From Varibaculum cambriense (GTDB lineage: Bacteria; Actinomycetota; Actinomycetes; Actinomycetales; Actinomycetaceae), in contig NZ_JAKNHJ010000009.1 in assembly GCF_022133705.1 (NCBI RefSeq), forward strand, positions 1 to 64,000: a stretch of 64,000 nucleotides of DNA, given 5' to 3'. The notes under the pieces were generated by a model, which was not told the origin of the DNA, searched no databases, and saw only the letters and a list, made by a program, of their open reading frames with translations. The translations under genes and the position numbers were made by a program. Below, in pieces: positions 8,627 to 16,877 of the stretch. Position 1 is the first letter of the stretch. Each line of letters opens with the position of its first letter.

Positions 8627-8940
8627 TTAGCTGCCTCCTTGTCACGATGCCCTGCGGGGCGCCTTCCGCGCAAACCGCCGGCATATCAGCAAACATCCCC
8701 ATCCCAATAGCCGGCGTATACGCCATAATTATCCGTATTGTGTCCTCCATGACTGTCGACTGCTCTGATTAGACGCAGTAGGCTGCGAAACCTTTCAGAT
8801 ATCTCAACTCCTTATTGATGGGACAAAACAATTGTTAAATCTCAATTGCTTAGAGCCAAAGTAATCCCGCCCACCAATTTTTAGACGAAAACATTCACAT
8901 CGTGAGAGTGCCTTTAGGTGCGGAGCAACGATAAAAACAT

Positions 8941-8977
8941 TTTTCTCCCGCTAACCGGGCAGGTCAGCGGGAGAAAA
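8941..8977. terminator. Inverted repeat between the SpoU gene and RNase E/G
   Basis: TTTTCTCCCGCT pairs perfectly with AGCGGGAGAAAA around a 13-base loop. It lies just beyond the stop of the minus-strand RNase gene, and on that strand a T5 run follows the stem after a short A-run, so it may end that transcript. The rest of the 370-base gap 8627-8996 holds no open frame or RNA that I recognise. Confidence 0.5.
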
Positions 8978-8996
8978 CCCGGATATTATGCGCTAT

Positions 8997-11489
8997 TTAG
9001 GCAGTTACTGCGGCGTGACGTCGAGGGGGCTGCTCACCTGGCTCCTCATCGGAATCTGTTTTCTTTTCCCAGGTGGGGCTACTCGCCCCTAACTGTTCTA
9101 AACTCACGCTCTTGGCAGCCCCACTGCTGGGAATCGTCATCACTGCGCCCTCGGAAGCAGGGGTAACCGTGCCGGAGGTGGCTGCTGCTCGAGTTTGCCC
9201 ATTAGCGCCCTGTTTGGCTTTCTTATGTACCTTTTTGGCGCCAGCTGTCTTTGAGCCAGCTTTAGTTGCCGGCTTCTCAGCTGCGGCCGCGTCCTTGTTG
9301 TCGCGTTCTTTAGGCGCTGTAACCGCGTCCTGCTGATTTGCAGGTTCTTTAGCTTCCCTCTCCCCCAGATTCTGAGAGTGATGCTTGTCAGCTGGAGAAG
9401 CTGGCTGCTCTTCCAACTTAGAGCGATCCATATCTGGTTGCTCCTGGTGAGCCTTACTGGCAGCCGCCGCTACTTTAGCCATAGAGGCGCGGTTCTTCGA
9501 ATCTGTTTTTGAGCGTTTCTCCTCCTTGCGCTCGCGTTTCTGCCCCTGAGCGCGCAGATTTTCATCGCTATTTGCCCCGTTTTCTACCGGGTGAGTGTGC
9601 ACAATAAACCCGCGGCCTTCACAATGCTCACAAGGAGTCGAAAAGGCTTCTACCAGGCCTTCCCCTACCCGCTTGCGGGTCATTTGCACCAATCCCAGAG
9701 AGGTGACTTCGGTGACCTGATGGCGAGTACGATCCCGACCCAAGCATTCCACTAGGCGGCGCAGCACCAGATCTCGATTAGATTCCAGCACCATATCCAC
9801 AAAGTCAATGACTACGATTCCGCCGATATCGCGAAGTCTCAGCTGCCGTACTATTTCCTCAGCAGATTCTAAGTTATTGCGGGTGACAGTCTCCTCTAAA
9901 GTCCCCCCGGAACCAGTGTATTTACCGGTGTTAACGTCAATAACCGTCATTGCTTCGGTACGATCAATAATCAGGTAGCCACCCGAAGGCAGCCACACCT
10001 TCCGATCCATCCCCTTCGCGAGTTGTTCATCAACGCGATGCGCCGCGAAAATATCGTCCGCACCCACCCATTGTTCAACTCGATCCCGCAGATCAGGGGC
10101 AAACTCTTTCACATAGGAATCAACCTGACCAAACGTTTCCTTGCCCTGCACAATCAGTTTTTGGAAATCTTCATTGAAAACGTCACGCACTACCCGCAAA
10201 GCTAGCTCAGGTTCACCATGCAGCAGGTAAGGAGCCGATTTTGAGGACGCCGCGTTCTTTTCAATTTTCTCCCACTGTTTTTGCAGGCGCTCCACGTCTT
10301 GGCGCAGTTGCTCTTCACTAGCCCCCTCAGCGGCGGTGCGGATAATTACCCCAAAATCCTTGGGGACAATAACTTTTAAGAGTTTTTTAAGCCGGCGCCG
10401 TTCTACCTCGGGTAATTTGCGGGAAATACCGGTCATCGACCCGCCTGGCACCAAAACCAGGAAACGCCCCGGCAAAGTTACTTGGGAGGTAAGCCGGGCT
10501 CCTTTATGTCCGATCGGATCTTTAGTTACCTGCACGGTAATCGAATCGCCGGATTTCAAAGCCTCCTCGATCCGCCGCGGCCGGCCTTTCATTCCCGCAA
10601 CGTCCCAATTGACTTCCCCGGCATAGAGCACTGCGTTACGCCCGCGCCCTAAATCAACGAATGCCGCCTCCATAGAGGGCAACACGTTTTGCACTTTGCC
10701 GCGGTAAACCGACCCGACCATAGTGGTTTGAGTGTGGCGGGAAACATAGTGTTCCACTAACACGTTATCTTCCAGCACTGCTATTTGATTTAGCCCATCC
10801 TTAGAGCGGATCAGCATGGTGCGATCAACTGCTTCTCGCCGCGCCAAATACTCCGACTCGGTAATAACTTTGGGTCGGCGCCCTTCTTTGCGCCCCTCCC
10901 GGCGCCGCTGTTTCTTGGCCTCTAAACGGGTTGAACCTTTAACCTGTTCGATCTGGTCACTAGCATCTGCTGTTCCCCGGCTACGGCGCCGCCGGCGACG
11001 ACGGCTGCTACCGTTATCGTCCTCGTCCGCCCCGCTGGGAGTGTTATTGGAGCGAGCGTTCTCGTCCCCTTCTTGCTTCGACTCTGATTGATCTGTGCGA
11101 TTATCTTTGCCTTTGCCTGAGGACGCGGTCTCACTTTCGGAATTGTCGCTCTTACGAGACTTTTTCGTCCCGCGCGTCTTTTTGTCAGCTTTTGAGCTGT
11201 TAGACTGCGCGTTTTTCTCCCCTTGGTTATCGGCCTTTTTCTTGCTGTGCCGTTGCGGCTTAGCATCCTTTTCTATGTCCGCTTCTTCTGAGACACTCGG
11301 CTCAAAAGTAGGAGCGGCCGCGAACATGGGAGCCCCGAAAGCCGGAGCCGCCGGGAGCTGAGCGGGAGCTGGCGGAGCGGACTCAATCTTCTTGGGGGCA
11401 GAAAAAGTAGGCCCAGAAAAAAGCGTAGCTCCACTATTTTGAAAAGATTCTGTTTCGTTATTATTAGGGTTCTTCACCACTGATCTCAC
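8997..11489 (-). CDS. rne: Ribonuclease E/G family endoribonuclease
   Basis: The main RNA-decay and rRNA-processing endonuclease of actinobacteria. The 830 residues have three parts. An N-terminal extension of about 200 residues is low-complexity, with Lys/Ser/Glu-rich stretches and an Arg run (SSRRRRRRRSRG). The catalytic core includes an S1 domain (MVGSVYRGKVQNVLPSMEAA, GRNAVLYAGEV), the DNase-I-like site (VIDVNTGKYTG, GGIVVIDFVDM) and the zinc-link CEHCEGRGF. The C-terminal tail of about 200 residues is charged and probably disordered. Such disordered arms act as scaffolds in actinobacterial RNase E. No other gene shares the transcript on the 3' side. Confidence 0.93.
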   Translation of the reverse strand: MRSVVKNPNNNETESFQNSGATLFSGPTFSAPKKIESAPPAPAQLPAAPAFGAPMFAAAPTFEPSVSEEADIEKDAKPQRHSKKKADNQGEKNAQSNSSKADKKTRGTKKSRKSDNSESETASSGKGKDNRTDQSESKQEGDENARSNNTPSGADEDDNGSSRRRRRRRSRGTADASDQIEQVKGSTRLEAKKQRRREGRKEGRRPKVITESEYLARREAVDRTMLIRSKDGLNQIAVLEDNVLVEHYVSRHTQTTMVGSVYRGKVQNVLPSMEAAFVDLGRGRNAVLYAGEVNWDVAGMKGRPRRIEEALKSGDSITVQVTKDPIGHKGARLTSQVTLPGRFLVLVPGGSMTGISRKLPEVERRRLKKLLKVIVPKDFGVIIRTAAEGASEEQLRQDVERLQKQWEKIEKNAASSKSAPYLLHGEPELALRVVRDVFNEDFQKLIVQGKETFGQVDSYVKEFAPDLRDRVEQWVGADDIFAAHRVDEQLAKGMDRKVWLPSGGYLIIDRTEAMTVIDVNTGKYTGSGGTLEETVTRNNLESAEEIVRQLRLRDIGGIVVIDFVDMVLESNRDLVLRRLVECLGRDRTRHQVTEVTSLGLVQMTRKRVGEGLVEAFSTPCEHCEGRGFIVHTHPVENGANSDENLRAQGQKRERKEEKRSKTDSKNRASMAKVAAAASKAHQEQPDMDRSKLEEQPASPADKHHSQNLGEREAKEPANQQDAVTAPKERDNKDAAAAEKPATKAGSKTAGAKKVHKKAKQGANGQTRAAATSGTVTPASEGAVMTIPSSGAAKSVSLEQLGASSPTWEKKTDSDEEPGEQPPRRHAAVTA

Positions 11490-11750
11490 CTGGACGCGCC
11501 CGCATCAACGAATCCTATTTATTACGCCGCCCTCTAGGACGGAAGCCCTTGTTTACGCGAGGACATTCACCCCACGCCAAAGAGTTTTCCTAGGAAAATA
11601 GTCCCTCTGGGGTGACTCCCCCCGCGATGCGACGACAGAAATCAACCAAGATCATTATTCCATATTTCTTAATTCTGTCGTAAAACTGAGCTAATTCTTA
11701 GGGAATCCTGAAAAATGCTTAGCGACCGCCTGAAAAACAAGCTAATCTAA

Positions 11751-11766
11751 GTGACAACGTTGTCAC
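11751..11766. promoter_or_regulatory. Perfect 16-bp palindrome upstream of cydA (operator candidate)
   Basis: GTGACAACGTTGTCAC is a perfect palindrome with an AACGTT centre, the style of LacI-family operators. It lies 75 bases before the cydA ATG and just after a possible -10 box (TAATCT at 11743-11748). A repressor bound there would block the cyd promoter. The known actinobacterial Rex box (TGTGAAC-type halves) does not match it. The -35 box is not convincing. The remainder of 11490-11840 shows no gene. Confidence 0.5.
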
Positions 11767-11840
11767 TATGGACTTTGGTATCAGCAAGCTCATATCGGGC
11801 AACGACTTCTAAACCGACTAGAAACGGAAAGGCGAGCAGA

Positions 11841-13376
11841 ATGACTATTGCTTCAACAGCATTAGATGCCACTATGTTGGCGCGATGGCAGTTCGGTATT
11901 ACTACCGTCTACCATTTCATCCTGGTTCCGTTCACCATCGGCATGTCCCTCCTTGTTGCCATTATGCAAACGAAATGGCACAAAACCGGTGAGGAATATT
12001 GGCTGAAGGCGACACGGTTCTTCGGGAAACTGTTCCTAATTAACTTTGCACTCGGTGTGGCTACCGGTATCGTGCAAGAATTCCAGTTCGGTATGAACTG
12101 GTCTGAGTACTCCCGCTTCGTGGGCGACATCTTTGGTGCGCCGCTAGCGTGTGAGGCTCTAATCTCTTTCTTTATGGAGTCCACCTTCCTCGGATTGTGG
12201 ATCTTCGGTTGGGGTCGACTATCAAAGAAAGCCCACCTCACCTGCGCCTGGCTAGTATTCGTAGGGGTAAACACTTCTGCCCTCTGGATTATCGGGGCAA
12301 ACTCCTGGATGCAGCATCCGGTAGGCGCAACTTTCGATCCGGAAACCGGCCGTGCACAGCTGGACGGCCTATCCGGCTTCTTCCAGGTACTGCTTAACCC
12401 GGTACTATGGGCGGCCTACACTCACGTCCTGACTACCTCCTGGTTGCTGGTCGGTACCTTCGTTGCCGGCATTGCTATCTGGTGGATGGTTCGCTCGGCC
12501 AATGCCGGCGCCGAAACCGAGGCTCGGGATATTTGGCGTCCGATTGCTCGCTTCGGCATGGTGGTCATGATCGTTGGTGGCCTGTTAACTGCAGTCACCG
12601 GACACATTCAAGGCCAGCTAGTTGCCAAGGATCAGCCTGCAAAGATGGCTGCCGCCGAGGCTCTATGTGAGACTCCGAATGCCGGGCAGGGCGCACCCTT
12701 TACTATTGCTGCTTTTGGGCCACTGGACGCCACTTGTAAGGACATCACCAAGATTGGTGAAGTTCCCGGAGTCTACTCCTTCATGGCTACCAATAGCTTT
12801 ACCGGCAAGGTAGAGGGTCTGGACACCCTGAACCAGAAGTACGGATCCATGTTCTCTGAGATCCTCAGCCAGCGCGGATACGATATGCACTCACAGCCGG
12901 TTGATTTCAGCCCGAACATTATCTTCAGCTTCTGGAGCTTCCGCTTGATGATGCTATTCGGCATCTTCTCGGCGGTTCTGGCGATTTGGGGTCTGGTTGC
13001 TACCAAGAACGGCAAGATTTCCAAGTCCACCGGATTGGGCAAGTTCGCAATCTGGTGTTTGCCGATGCCCTACCTCGCCACCACCTTTGGCTGGCTATTT
13101 ACCGAATGGGGTCGTCAGCCCTTCATCGTGCATCCAGTCGATATGGAAGTCGATGGATCCTCGGTATTTATGCTTACCGAACATGGGCTCTCGTTCGCAG
13201 TCCCCGCATGGCAGGTACTGGTTACCCTGCTGGGCTTCACGCTTATCTACCTGGCACTAGGCATCGTCTGGTTCCTGTTGATTAAGCGTTACGTTAAGGA
13301 AGGTGTCCACGTCACTGCCAATGAAAAAGCAGTACATGGTGAGGACGCCGGCAAGAACCTCAGCTTCGCTTACTAA
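11841..13376 (+). CDS. cydA: Cytochrome bd ubiquinol oxidase subunit I
   Basis: Heme-carrying subunit of the high-affinity terminal oxidase that reduces oxygen to water at low oxygen. I chose the ATG at 11841 (511 residues) because GGAAAGGCG precedes it and MTIASTALDATMLARWQFG matches CydA N-termini. The upstream frame to 11751 runs through the operator palindrome. Visible family marks: ARWQFGITTVYHFILVPFTIG, FGMNWSEYSRFVGDIFG, LACEALISFFMESTFLGLW and the hallmark GWLFTEWGRQPFIVHP. The periplasmic Q-loop (about 250-340) is short. First gene of cydABDC. Confidence 0.97.
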   Translation: MTIASTALDATMLARWQFGITTVYHFILVPFTIGMSLLVAIMQTKWHKTGEEYWLKATRFFGKLFLINFALGVATGIVQEFQFGMNWSEYSRFVGDIFGAPLACEALISFFMESTFLGLWIFGWGRLSKKAHLTCAWLVFVGVNTSALWIIGANSWMQHPVGATFDPETGRAQLDGLSGFFQVLLNPVLWAAYTHVLTTSWLLVGTFVAGIAIWWMVRSANAGAETEARDIWRPIARFGMVVMIVGGLLTAVTGHIQGQLVAKDQPAKMAAAEALCETPNAGQGAPFTIAAFGPLDATCKDITKIGEVPGVYSFMATNSFTGKVEGLDTLNQKYGSMFSEILSQRGYDMHSQPVDFSPNIIFSFWSFRLMMLFGIFSAVLAIWGLVATKNGKISKSTGLGKFAIWCLPMPYLATTFGWLFTEWGRQPFIVHPVDMEVDGSSVFMLTEHGLSFAVPAWQVLVTLLGFTLIYLALGIVWFLLIKRYVKEGVHVTANEKAVHGEDAGKNLSFAY

Positions 13377-13397
13377 GTCAGATAGGAGATCAAAGAG

Positions 13398-14534
13398 ATG
13401 ACTATTCTTCAAGTTATTTGGTTCATCCTGATCGCCGTCCTGTGGACTGGCTATCTGGTATTGGAAGGGTTCGGCGTAGGCGCCGGTATGGTAATGCCGA
13501 TGGTGGCCAAGACCGACCGGGAACGCACTCAGGTACAGAAAACCTTCGGCCCAGTTTGGGATGGTAACGAGGTTTGGTTGCTGACCGCTGGAGGCGCGAC
13601 TTTCGCGGCCTTCCCGGAATGGTACGCCACCATGTTCTCTGGCATGTACCTGGCTCTGTTCCTCATCCTGTTCTGCTTAATCGTTCGTATCTGTGCGATT
13701 GAGTGGCGCACTAAGGTATCCTCGGCTGCCTGGCGTGGCCGCTGGGATAGCTGGCAGTCCATCGTAGCCTGGCTAGTTCCGATTCTGTTCGGGGTAGCAT
13801 TTGCCAACCTGGTGCAGGGGATGAATATTGCGGTCACCCAGTTCAACACCCCAGGTGAAGCCGTGGCGGGAGCTGCTGACCTCAGCAAGCACGTACATAA
13901 CTTCACTTCCCAGGGCGCTCCCCTAGGTAGCGTATTCCTATCGCTGCTCACCCCCTACACCATTGCGGGTGGGGTCATGCTAGCGTTGGTCTTCGCTACT
14001 CAGGGCTTGGCTTTCTTGGCGCTGCGCACTACCGGTGAAGTTCAGAACCGCGCTAAGAACCTGCTCGGAAAATTCGCGATTGCGGACACCGTGCTGGTAG
14101 CGATTGCCGCGCTATGGGGACAGTTCCTATACGCCTCCCAGGCTATGGCTTGGATCCCGCTGATCATTGCGGCTCTGGCTTTCATCGTTACCGTTATGAT
14201 GGCGCTTCGCGGCTCCGAATGGGGTACTTTGCTCGCCCACTCCGTCGGGATCGCGGGAGCAGTAGCGTGGATCTTTACCGCGATGGCACCTAATGCGATG
14301 AAGTCTTCCATTAAGCCAGAGTTCTCTCTGACTATCTGGGATGCTTCCTCCTCGCAGTCCACTTTGGCGATTATGCTAGTGATCGCCCTGGTAGTAGTGC
14401 CCATCGTTTTGGGTTACACCTACTGGAGCTACACGCGGATGCCGCTGAAAGTTACCCTTGAGGAACTCGATGAAAACCCGGGCTTGCCTTGGGACAAGAT
14501 TCGTCAGGGTGCTTCTTTCCTCGCGGAAAGCTAA
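13398..14534 (+). CDS. cydB: Cytochrome bd ubiquinol oxidase subunit II
   Basis: Membrane partner of CydA. At 378 residues with about eight hydrophobic segments it fits the family. The conserved N-terminal stretches LEGFGVGAGMVMP and GNEVWLLTAGGATFAAFPEWYATMFSG are clear. It starts 21 bases after cydA, with AGGAGATC before the ATG. A strong terminator follows at 14594, so cydAB may be transcribed separately from cydDC. Confidence 0.97.
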   Translation: MTILQVIWFILIAVLWTGYLVLEGFGVGAGMVMPMVAKTDRERTQVQKTFGPVWDGNEVWLLTAGGATFAAFPEWYATMFSGMYLALFLILFCLIVRICAIEWRTKVSSAAWRGRWDSWQSIVAWLVPILFGVAFANLVQGMNIAVTQFNTPGEAVAGAADLSKHVHNFTSQGAPLGSVFLSLLTPYTIAGGVMLALVFATQGLAFLALRTTGEVQNRAKNLLGKFAIADTVLVAIAALWGQFLYASQAMAWIPLIIAALAFIVTVMMALRGSEWGTLLAHSVGIAGAVAWIFTAMAPNAMKSSIKPEFSLTIWDASSSQSTLAIMLVIALVVVPIVLGYTYWSYTRMPLKVTLEELDENPGLPWDKIRQGASFLAES

Positions 14535-14593
14535 ACAAGTTATCAGTACCTATCAGGTAACTCCCAACTAGGTGCTCATCGATAAAACTAAAT

Positions 14594-14640
14594 AAATAGT
14601 GCTGGTCTTGGCTATTTAGCCAAGACCAGCACTATTTTTA
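14594..14640 (+). terminator. Rho-independent terminator of cydAB
   Basis: A perfect 20-bp stem (AAATAGTGCTGGTCTTGGCT and its complement, ending at 14637) with loop ATTT, followed by a TTTTTA tract. It sits 60 bases after the cydB stop and is the clearest intrinsic terminator in the window. It separates cydAB from the repeat-filled gap and cydDC. Confidence 0.9.
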
Positions 14641-14702
14641 CCTCCTGGAGACTATCGACCGCATAGAGGGGCTGGGGTAGAAAAAGCACTCGGAAAGAAG
14701 GC

Positions 14703-14806
14703 GCGGGGGTTAGGTTTTTCCTCCCGCCCAAGAATTCAGAAAACGTAGCGACGTTTTCTGAATTCTTATGCCCACCGCACCCACTCGGATAAAACCTAGC
14801 CCCCAC
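14703..14806 (-). repeat. Structured repeat family A, copy 2
   Basis: Read on the minus strand: outer stem GTGGGGGCTAGGTTTT, conserved ATCCGAG-GGTGCGGTGGGCATAAG, inner hairpin (14731-14766, 16 bp perfect with loop AGCG), then CTTGGGCGGGAGGAAAAA and the returning stem AACCTAACCCCC. The outer stem differs from all other copies yet still pairs, with one mismatch. It lies in the 560-base gap between cydB and cydD, next to a family B copy. Confidence 0.8.
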
Positions 14807-14818
14807 ACCCGGGTAACC

Positions 14819-14972
14819 GGTCTGGGTGAAAAAAGATGCGAGAGGGGACAAGCTATAAATCATTACCTTCAGAATCGGATACGTTCCTCTTTAGATGGCT
14901 TTCTATTCTGCCCTTGTCTTATATCTTGCAAGGCTCACCGGGGTCCCCCGAGCGCTTTTTTCACCCAGACCC
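14819..14972 (+). repeat. Structured repeat family B, copy with a long inner loop
   Basis: The outer stem GGTCTGGGTGAAAAAA (14819-14834) pairs with TTTTTTCACCCAGACCC (14956-14972). Inside are the family B strands GATGCGAGAGGGGAC and CTCACCGGGGTCCCCCGAGCGC. The insert between them (about 14850-14930) is not recognised. The same strands occur at 31661-31750 (minus) and 43424-43743. It lies about 125 bases upstream of cydD, so it would be in the leader if cydD is read through from cydB. Confidence 0.7.
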
Positions 14973-15095
14973 GGAATGAGCGTGGGAGGAGAAAACCCTC
15001 TCCCGCGCACAACCTCAGCCTAGATTGGGATGCGTTTAGAGTTTTCAGGTTCGTGTGGGAAAATAGTCCCATTAAATGCACGGAGGATACTTGCC

Positions 15096-16877
15096 TTGAA
15101 ACCACTTGATCCGAAACTGCTGAAATATGCTCGGTCAGCGCGTCTAGCCATCGCCATCACCGCAGTCACCGGCATTATGCAAGCAGGATTAGTTATCGCC
15201 CAATGTTTCCTAATTTCTGCCTTAATTTCTCCGGTAATATCTTTACGCCAGTCCTGGGATCAGGTTGCTCATTTCGCTTTTTGGCTGGCGATTGTTTCCC
15301 TGGCACGGGTAGGACTTACCTATTTTCGCTCCAATCATCAGCATAGAGCGGCTAAGAAAGCGATTCGCGAGCTGCGATCCCAAGTACTTGCCCACTGTCT
15401 GAAACTGGGGCCGCGTTGGCTGGCACGTAAAGGTACCGACACGGTAACGCTAGCTACCCGCGGCCTAGAAAAACTGGGGCCATATTTTATCGACTATATT
15501 CCGCAATTGATTTTGGCGGTTACAGTCACTCCCCTGGTTTTAGTAGTCATGGCGGTCATGGATTTTTGGTCAGCTCTGGTGGCGCTGATAACTATCCCCT
15601 TGATACCGGTTTTTATGGTGATTATCGGGATGATGACGCAAACTGCTTCGGATCGCCGCCTGGCCACAATGCAGCATTTAGGGCGGCAACTACTGGATCT
15701 TATTGCCGGTCTTGCCACTTTGAAAAGCCTGGGCAGGCACCGCGGACCGGAAAAACAGATTTCCTCCATTGGGAAAACCTATACCCAAACTACAATGGCG
15801 ACTCTACGAATCGCGTTCTTGTCAGGAGCAGTACTGGAGTTTATTTCTATCCTGTCAGTAGCAATTGTGGCAGTTACCGTAGGTTTGCGGATGGTCAGTG
15901 GCGGCCTCGATCTGTATACCGGATTAATCGCAATTATGCTGGCTCCCGAGGTGTATGCGCCGGTACGAGAAGTTGGTAAATTCTTCCACGCTTCAGCTGA
16001 TGGGCTGGCAGCTTCCCAATCGGCCTTTGAAATTCTGGAAACCCCGCCTGCTACCGGGGGCGACCAGCCGGCTCCTAATTTAAAAGAAACCACTATTACC
16101 TTGAGTGATCTGGGGATGCGCGCGCGGGGAGCCTGGGCGCCTAATGCCGTGAACTTGGTGATTGAACCGGCGACTATCACGGCCTTGGTAGGTAAATCCG
16201 GGGAAGGTAAAACCACTACCGTGATGGCGTTATTAAAACAGCTCTCTGCTGATCGCGGTCAGATTACCTTGACCACTTCTTCAGGTGAAACCATGGATTT
16301 AGCTGAGGTTACTGCGGATTCTTGGTGGGAGCAAACTTCCTGGCTACCCCAGATGCCGCTGCTATTGCCGGGAACGTTAGCCCAAAATATTGCGGAGAGT
16401 CCCACCCACTTGAAGGAACTATTTCCAAATGGGGAACCAGGTGAACAGGTGCGCCGTGCCGCTAGTCTTGCCGGCTTTGCAGAGGTAGTAGCAAAACTAC
16501 CTGAAGGCTGGAACACGTTCTTGCGCGCTGGGGGCGAAGGCCTTTCGGTAGGTCAACGCCAGCGCCTAGCTTTGGTGCGCGCCCTGCTGTCCACCAAGCA
16601 GTTAATCGCCCTCGATGAGCCTTCTGCCCACCTAGATGCCCACTTGGTTTCCCAGGTGGCACAAGTAGTTGAGCAACTAAAAGATGCGGGTAAAACCGTG
16701 GTTTTAATTGCCCACCGCAAAGAACTAGCCCAGATAGCAGACCAGGTAGTACGGATATCCTCGGCGGCCTTTACCGCTGCGGAGACCGAGAAATATCAGG
16801 ATAGCGAGCCGCAGGCAGCACGTGCCAGTGAAGCGGAGATTCCTGAATTCTTAGGATCGACCCGGGGGTTGGAATAA
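15096..16877 (+). CDS. cydD: Cytochrome bd assembly ABC exporter, subunit CydD
   Basis: Half-transporter that exports cysteine or glutathione, or handles heme, for bd oxidase assembly together with CydC. I chose the TTG at 15096 because GGAGG lies 9 bases upstream; an upstream in-frame ATG at 15030 has no such site. The membrane domain covers residues 1-300 with six helices. The nucleotide domain has Walker A GKSGEGKTTT, signature LSVGQRQRLALVRALL, Walker B LIALDEPSAHLD and the switch AHR. cydC follows without a gap. Confidence 0.93.
   Translation: MKPLDPKLLKYARSARLAIAITAVTGIMQAGLVIAQCFLISALISPVISLRQSWDQVAHFAFWLAIVSLARVGLTYFRSNHQHRAAKKAIRELRSQVLAHCLKLGPRWLARKGTDTVTLATRGLEKLGPYFIDYIPQLILAVTVTPLVLVVMAVMDFWSALVALITIPLIPVFMVIIGMMTQTASDRRLATMQHLGRQLLDLIAGLATLKSLGRHRGPEKQISSIGKTYTQTTMATLRIAFLSGAVLEFISILSVAIVAVTVGLRMVSGGLDLYTGLIAIMLAPEVYAPVREVGKFFHASADGLAASQSAFEILETPPATGGDQPAPNLKETTITLSDLGMRARGAWAPNAVNLVIEPATITALVGKSGEGKTTTVMALLKQLSADRGQITLTTSSGETMDLAEVTADSWWEQTSWLPQMPLLLPGTLAQNIAESPTHLKELFPNGEPGEQVRRAASLAGFAEVVAKLPEGWNTFLRAGGEGLSVGQRQRLALVRALLSTKQLIALDEPSAHLDAHLVSQVAQVVEQLKDAGKTVVLIAHRKELAQIADQVVRISSAAFTAAETEKYQDSEPQAARASEAEIPEFLGSTRGLE

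Noticed and set aside
8711-8722. 12-bp palindrome GGCGTATACGCC
   Set aside because: A short isolated palindrome with no gene start nearby; not enough to call an operator.
10816-11361. Open frames antisense to the RNase E/G low-complexity arm
   Set aside because: These are mirror products of its Lys/Arg/Ser/Glu-rich coding sequence.
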